NCBI GenBank assembly: GCA_013399895.1
Contig: VXBA01002631.1
Location: 4,817 to 68,816, forward strand
Direction of reading: 5' to 3'
DNA: 64,000 nt
Source: Serilophus lunatus
Taxonomy: Eukaryota > Chordata > Aves > Passeriformes > Eurylaimidae
Positions 61,301 to 64,000 of this stretch are shown piece by piece. The position numbers and the translations under genes were made by a program. The notes under the pieces are model-generated. The model was not told the origin of the DNA. It worked only from the letters and a program-made list of their open reading frames with translations, and did not search any database. Each line of letters opens with the position of its first letter. Position 1 is the stretch's first letter.

Positions 61301-63788
61301 GAGTTTTTTACTTGGATTATGTTTTTCCTTTTCAGCTAAATAAGCCATAGCAAAAAGCCTTTCAGTGTGTGCTAAAATATTCTCAAGTGCTCGTTTCCAA
61401 GGGTGACTTTACGGGGGCAGTGATGCAGTCTAAGAACAGAGCTCTTATGTGTCCCAGTTACAGAATTGCTTCCTGTGCTGCTGACAGCTTGATTTGTGAA
61501 AGAAAAAAGAACAAAACAGCAAAACAAAACTTAACCCACAGCCCCTGCAAGAGAGAAAAACACAGACTTGCTGTGCTATAGAGGAAGTGCCAAACAAAAA
61601 CATTTCAAAGGAGGAAAGCTTCTAGTCTTCGTGTACATGGTAAAAAAATCCTTTTACAAAGATAAGTCACATAACTGCAGCTATTTTTAAGCTTTAAAAG
61701 TTTCCTGTTTAATACCTGTGGGATAAATCTGTGCAACTAGCTGGAGGCCAATTTTAACCTTGGACCATTGAAATCTGTTGACCTGTGGTTTGGTACAGAG
61801 CTGGCCATTGTGGTTTTTTTCCTGCTTTGAAATAAGCAGTATCTGGGAAACCTCTAGCACTGCCCCCCCAAACAAAAAAAATCCACAAGACTGACTGTGC
61901 ACTAGACCTGTTTTACTTAGCTGCCAAGTGTTCCAAAGTAAAGTAGCCAGATATAAAAAATGTTGCTAATTAAGCAGATGTCAGACTTAGAAACTCACCA
62001 CTATGCCTTTATACTGAATCTGGTAGATACTAAAAGGACATTAAGCATATGTGTAATTCCAGAGCTTTTTCATTCTAGTTTGAGACTAAGCAGTAGTTAT
62101 AGAAAGACTGAACCAAGATGTTCTGCTGTTGAACAAACAATTTTATTTCTAAAGCGAATGATTATGGCGATGTACTACAGGGCTCATGATTCATAAATCT
62201 AGTAGAGTGCTGAAGGGAGCCGTGTCTTGATTTACAGCTTATAAAATGGGGATTTTGCTAGTGAATGTGTTCTTCATAATTACAGTCCAGCAGATGCTTG
62301 AATGTTGAGTTCATGGCTTTGTCTTGAACAGTGCATGTAGCGTTTTTGCGATAGGTGAGACAGCTTCCTCCTGGCCACTTAGTTATGTCACCATTAAATG
62401 GAGAAAAGGAATTGCTATGACCTGGTCTGAAGGGGGTAAAACAAACAGCAAAGCACTGCCATGGATGAAACAAACTTACTTTAAGCACATTCTCTATTTA
62501 CTCTGAGTCACTGGTCATCAAATGTTTTTTTCTCTTCTTCCTCTTGTGTCTTTCCCTGAGCTGTATTATAAAGCAGTGCTGTGACTGGAATTGGGGGTGC
62601 ATTATAAAGAATGTTCCTGAGAGCAGGACTGTGGATGGGGACTGAGCCGAGGCCCGGAGACAAGCAGAGCCAAGGTTGCTGTAAGAGCTGCTTGAATCAA
62701 GTGTTACATCTTAAGGAGGGCAGTGGAAGGACTTATCCAACCATAGATAACCCATGCATTAGTCCAGCAGCTTCCTTGGTGCCTGTTCCCTGTACTGCCT
62801 GTTCTACCTCCCATCCCTGGAGCTGCCCCTGTTGTTTCCTCCTGATGCAGGCTTTGGCCTCAGACTGGGTATTCCTCTCTCTGTCATCTCCCTATCCTCA
62901 CGGCTAGGATTTTCTGTTTTAAATCTAGAATCTGGAGAGGAAAACAATATTCCTTGATTATGAAATGGAGTAAGTCAAACATACCTTTAAATAGCTGTAT
63001 TTGTTTCTGGCAAGAGAATCTGAGATTGCAGGGACAGTGTGGCAAATACTGAGCATCCTCAGTTACCAAACTGAATATGGCCACCCAAATGGTCATATTT
63101 TAAAACTAAGTAGTACAGGTGAGCAGATGTATTTTGGTGAGAATTGAGACATAGAATAATTGATTTTTCAGAAATACTAAACTAGGAGGCATTGCTTAGT
63201 TGTTCACAGTACACAATTTTTCCTAAAGTCAGCTAAATCTGCAGTTTTGAAGGTGTGCTTCTAGTGTGTGCTGAGCTGAGGAATCTGACTTCACTAATAA
63301 TTAAAGAACATGTCAGAAAAGTTTTCTTCTCTTAGCACATCAGTATATGCATGTGTGTTCATCTGTGTGTCTGTGAGTATGTCCCATTATTAACAGTGAC
63401 CACTAGGCATCAGGGATGAAATGGACTGTAAAATTTCTGTGCCATCTGCCCAAATAGCAGACTGGCTTCAAAAAGAATGCTCAGATGTTTATGAAAGCAA
63501 GATTGAACGGTGATGATGAAGTCTCTGTGTGAGGGAAAACACTCATTTCTCAACCGGCAAACTTTTTTGAAAATCAGAAATTTTTGCTATCTGATACACT
63601 GTCTTTCAAATTTGTGATTCCAGTTTTCTGCTTTATTAGAACAGCACATAGATTGAGCAAAACAAAGTTATTGGTATGACAAAATGTTTTGATACATTGT
63701 CCTAATGCTAGAGAGTGTTTCTCACCTCTCCATGGGAGAGAGATGGTTGTCAGCAAGGTTGAGGCTGCAGCAACCCCAGTTTTGGTGA
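58353..63788. other. 5.4-kb non-coding stretch, nothing recognised
   Basis: Unique AT-rich sequence without a supported exon, repeat or RNA gene. Confidence 0.5.
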
Positions 63789-63827
63789 CAGCAGCTGTGT
63801 CACTGGTTGTGCTCCTCCACAAGAACC

Positions 63828-64000
63828 ATGGGACGAAAGCAGCACCAGGAGTGGCAAGTTAGGGTGACAGATTCGGAGATGAAAGAATACAAATTTGATT
63901 ACAGTGTTGCTTATGCTGTTGGTCAAGTTCAACCAATTGCATTTTATGTTGAGCCTCCAGGGCCTGCTGGAGCTAGTGGGAATTTTGCCATCAGCTTCCC
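63828..64000 (+). CDS. Open reading frame running off the right edge, unidentified
   Basis: An ATG at 63828 in a favourable context (A at -3, G at +4) opens a frame that stays open for 57 codons to the end of the window. The frame is closed upstream by TGA at 63786. It starts MGRKQHQEWQVRVTDSEMKE and ends EPPGPAGASGNFAISFP. I recognise no family. It could be the start of a gene, an exon, a retroelement gene or chance; a frame of this length occurs by chance at a modest rate. Confidence 0.25.
   Translation, partial: MGRKQHQEWQVRVTDSEMKEYKFDYSVAYAVGQVQPIAFYVEPPGPAGASGNFAISF

Noticed and set aside
48000..64000. COA1 coding exons to match the human neighbour of BLVRA
   Set aside because: I looked for COA1-like peptide segments on the plus strand and saw none; the gene may start at 47.4 kb with its coding exons beyond the window.
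1..64000. CRISPR arrays, tRNA or rRNA genes, prokaryotic operons
   Set aside because: No regularly spaced direct repeats, no cloverleaf with A/B boxes and no ribosomal sequence were seen; the window is vertebrate chromosomal DNA.

Overview
This is vertebrate nuclear DNA, almost certainly from a bird. It has small exons separated by GT-AG introns, CpG-island promoters, and many 5'-truncated CR1 LINE copies that end in the characteristic ATTCTATG-type octamer tails. It also carries avian-type endogenous-retrovirus LTRs. There are no operons, no CRISPR arrays and no prokaryotic gene organisation. The LTR types resemble those I know from neoavian and songbird genomes, but that is memory, not a measurement.

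The only protein-coding gene I can identify is biliverdin reductase A (BLVRA) on the minus strand. Six coding exons lie at 23530-23412, 21765-21646, 21018-20921, 19599-19492, 18746-18575 and 13745-13472. Exon phases fit at all five junctions, all introns are GT-AG, and the joined frame is exactly 891 nt (296 codons plus TGA). The gene looks intact and functional. Its untranslated first exon is probably in the CpG island at about 42.3-42.6 kb, which would give a first intron of about 19 kb.

Layout: 1-450 is a GC/CpG-rich stretch with several strong plus-strand splice donors, probably the first-exon area of a plus-strand gene at or beyond the left edge. 0.45-12.6 kb is non-coding apart from a short CR1 tail, a 479-bp solo LTR with a perfect 5-bp target duplication (4526-5004), and an older LTR carrying a 250-bp insert (11649-12480). 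12.6-23.5 kb is BLVRA. 23.5-42.3 kb is the presumed BLVRA first intron, with a nested pair of CR1 elements (25.1-27.4 kb), an LTR-like block near 35.2-35.6 kb and a CR1 remnant at 37.4 kb. 42.3-43.2 kb holds the candidate BLVRA promoter with an LTR directly beside it. 46.4-47.3 kb has a perfect 45-bp tandem duplication and two CR1 tails. 47.3-47.95 kb is a second, very strong CpG island with YY1-type motifs and a plus-strand splice donor, interrupted by a 299-bp assembly gap; it probably starts a plus-strand neighbour gene. 48-64 kb is intronic or intergenic with one sizeable CR1 (55.58-56.46 kb), a short CR1 tail, and an open reading frame that runs off the right edge.

I found no undescribed multi-gene system. 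The most useful leads are the intact avian BLVRA with altered C-terminal signalling and metal-binding motifs, the LTR next to its probable promoter, the edge ORF, and a scattered family of very old palindromic elements.
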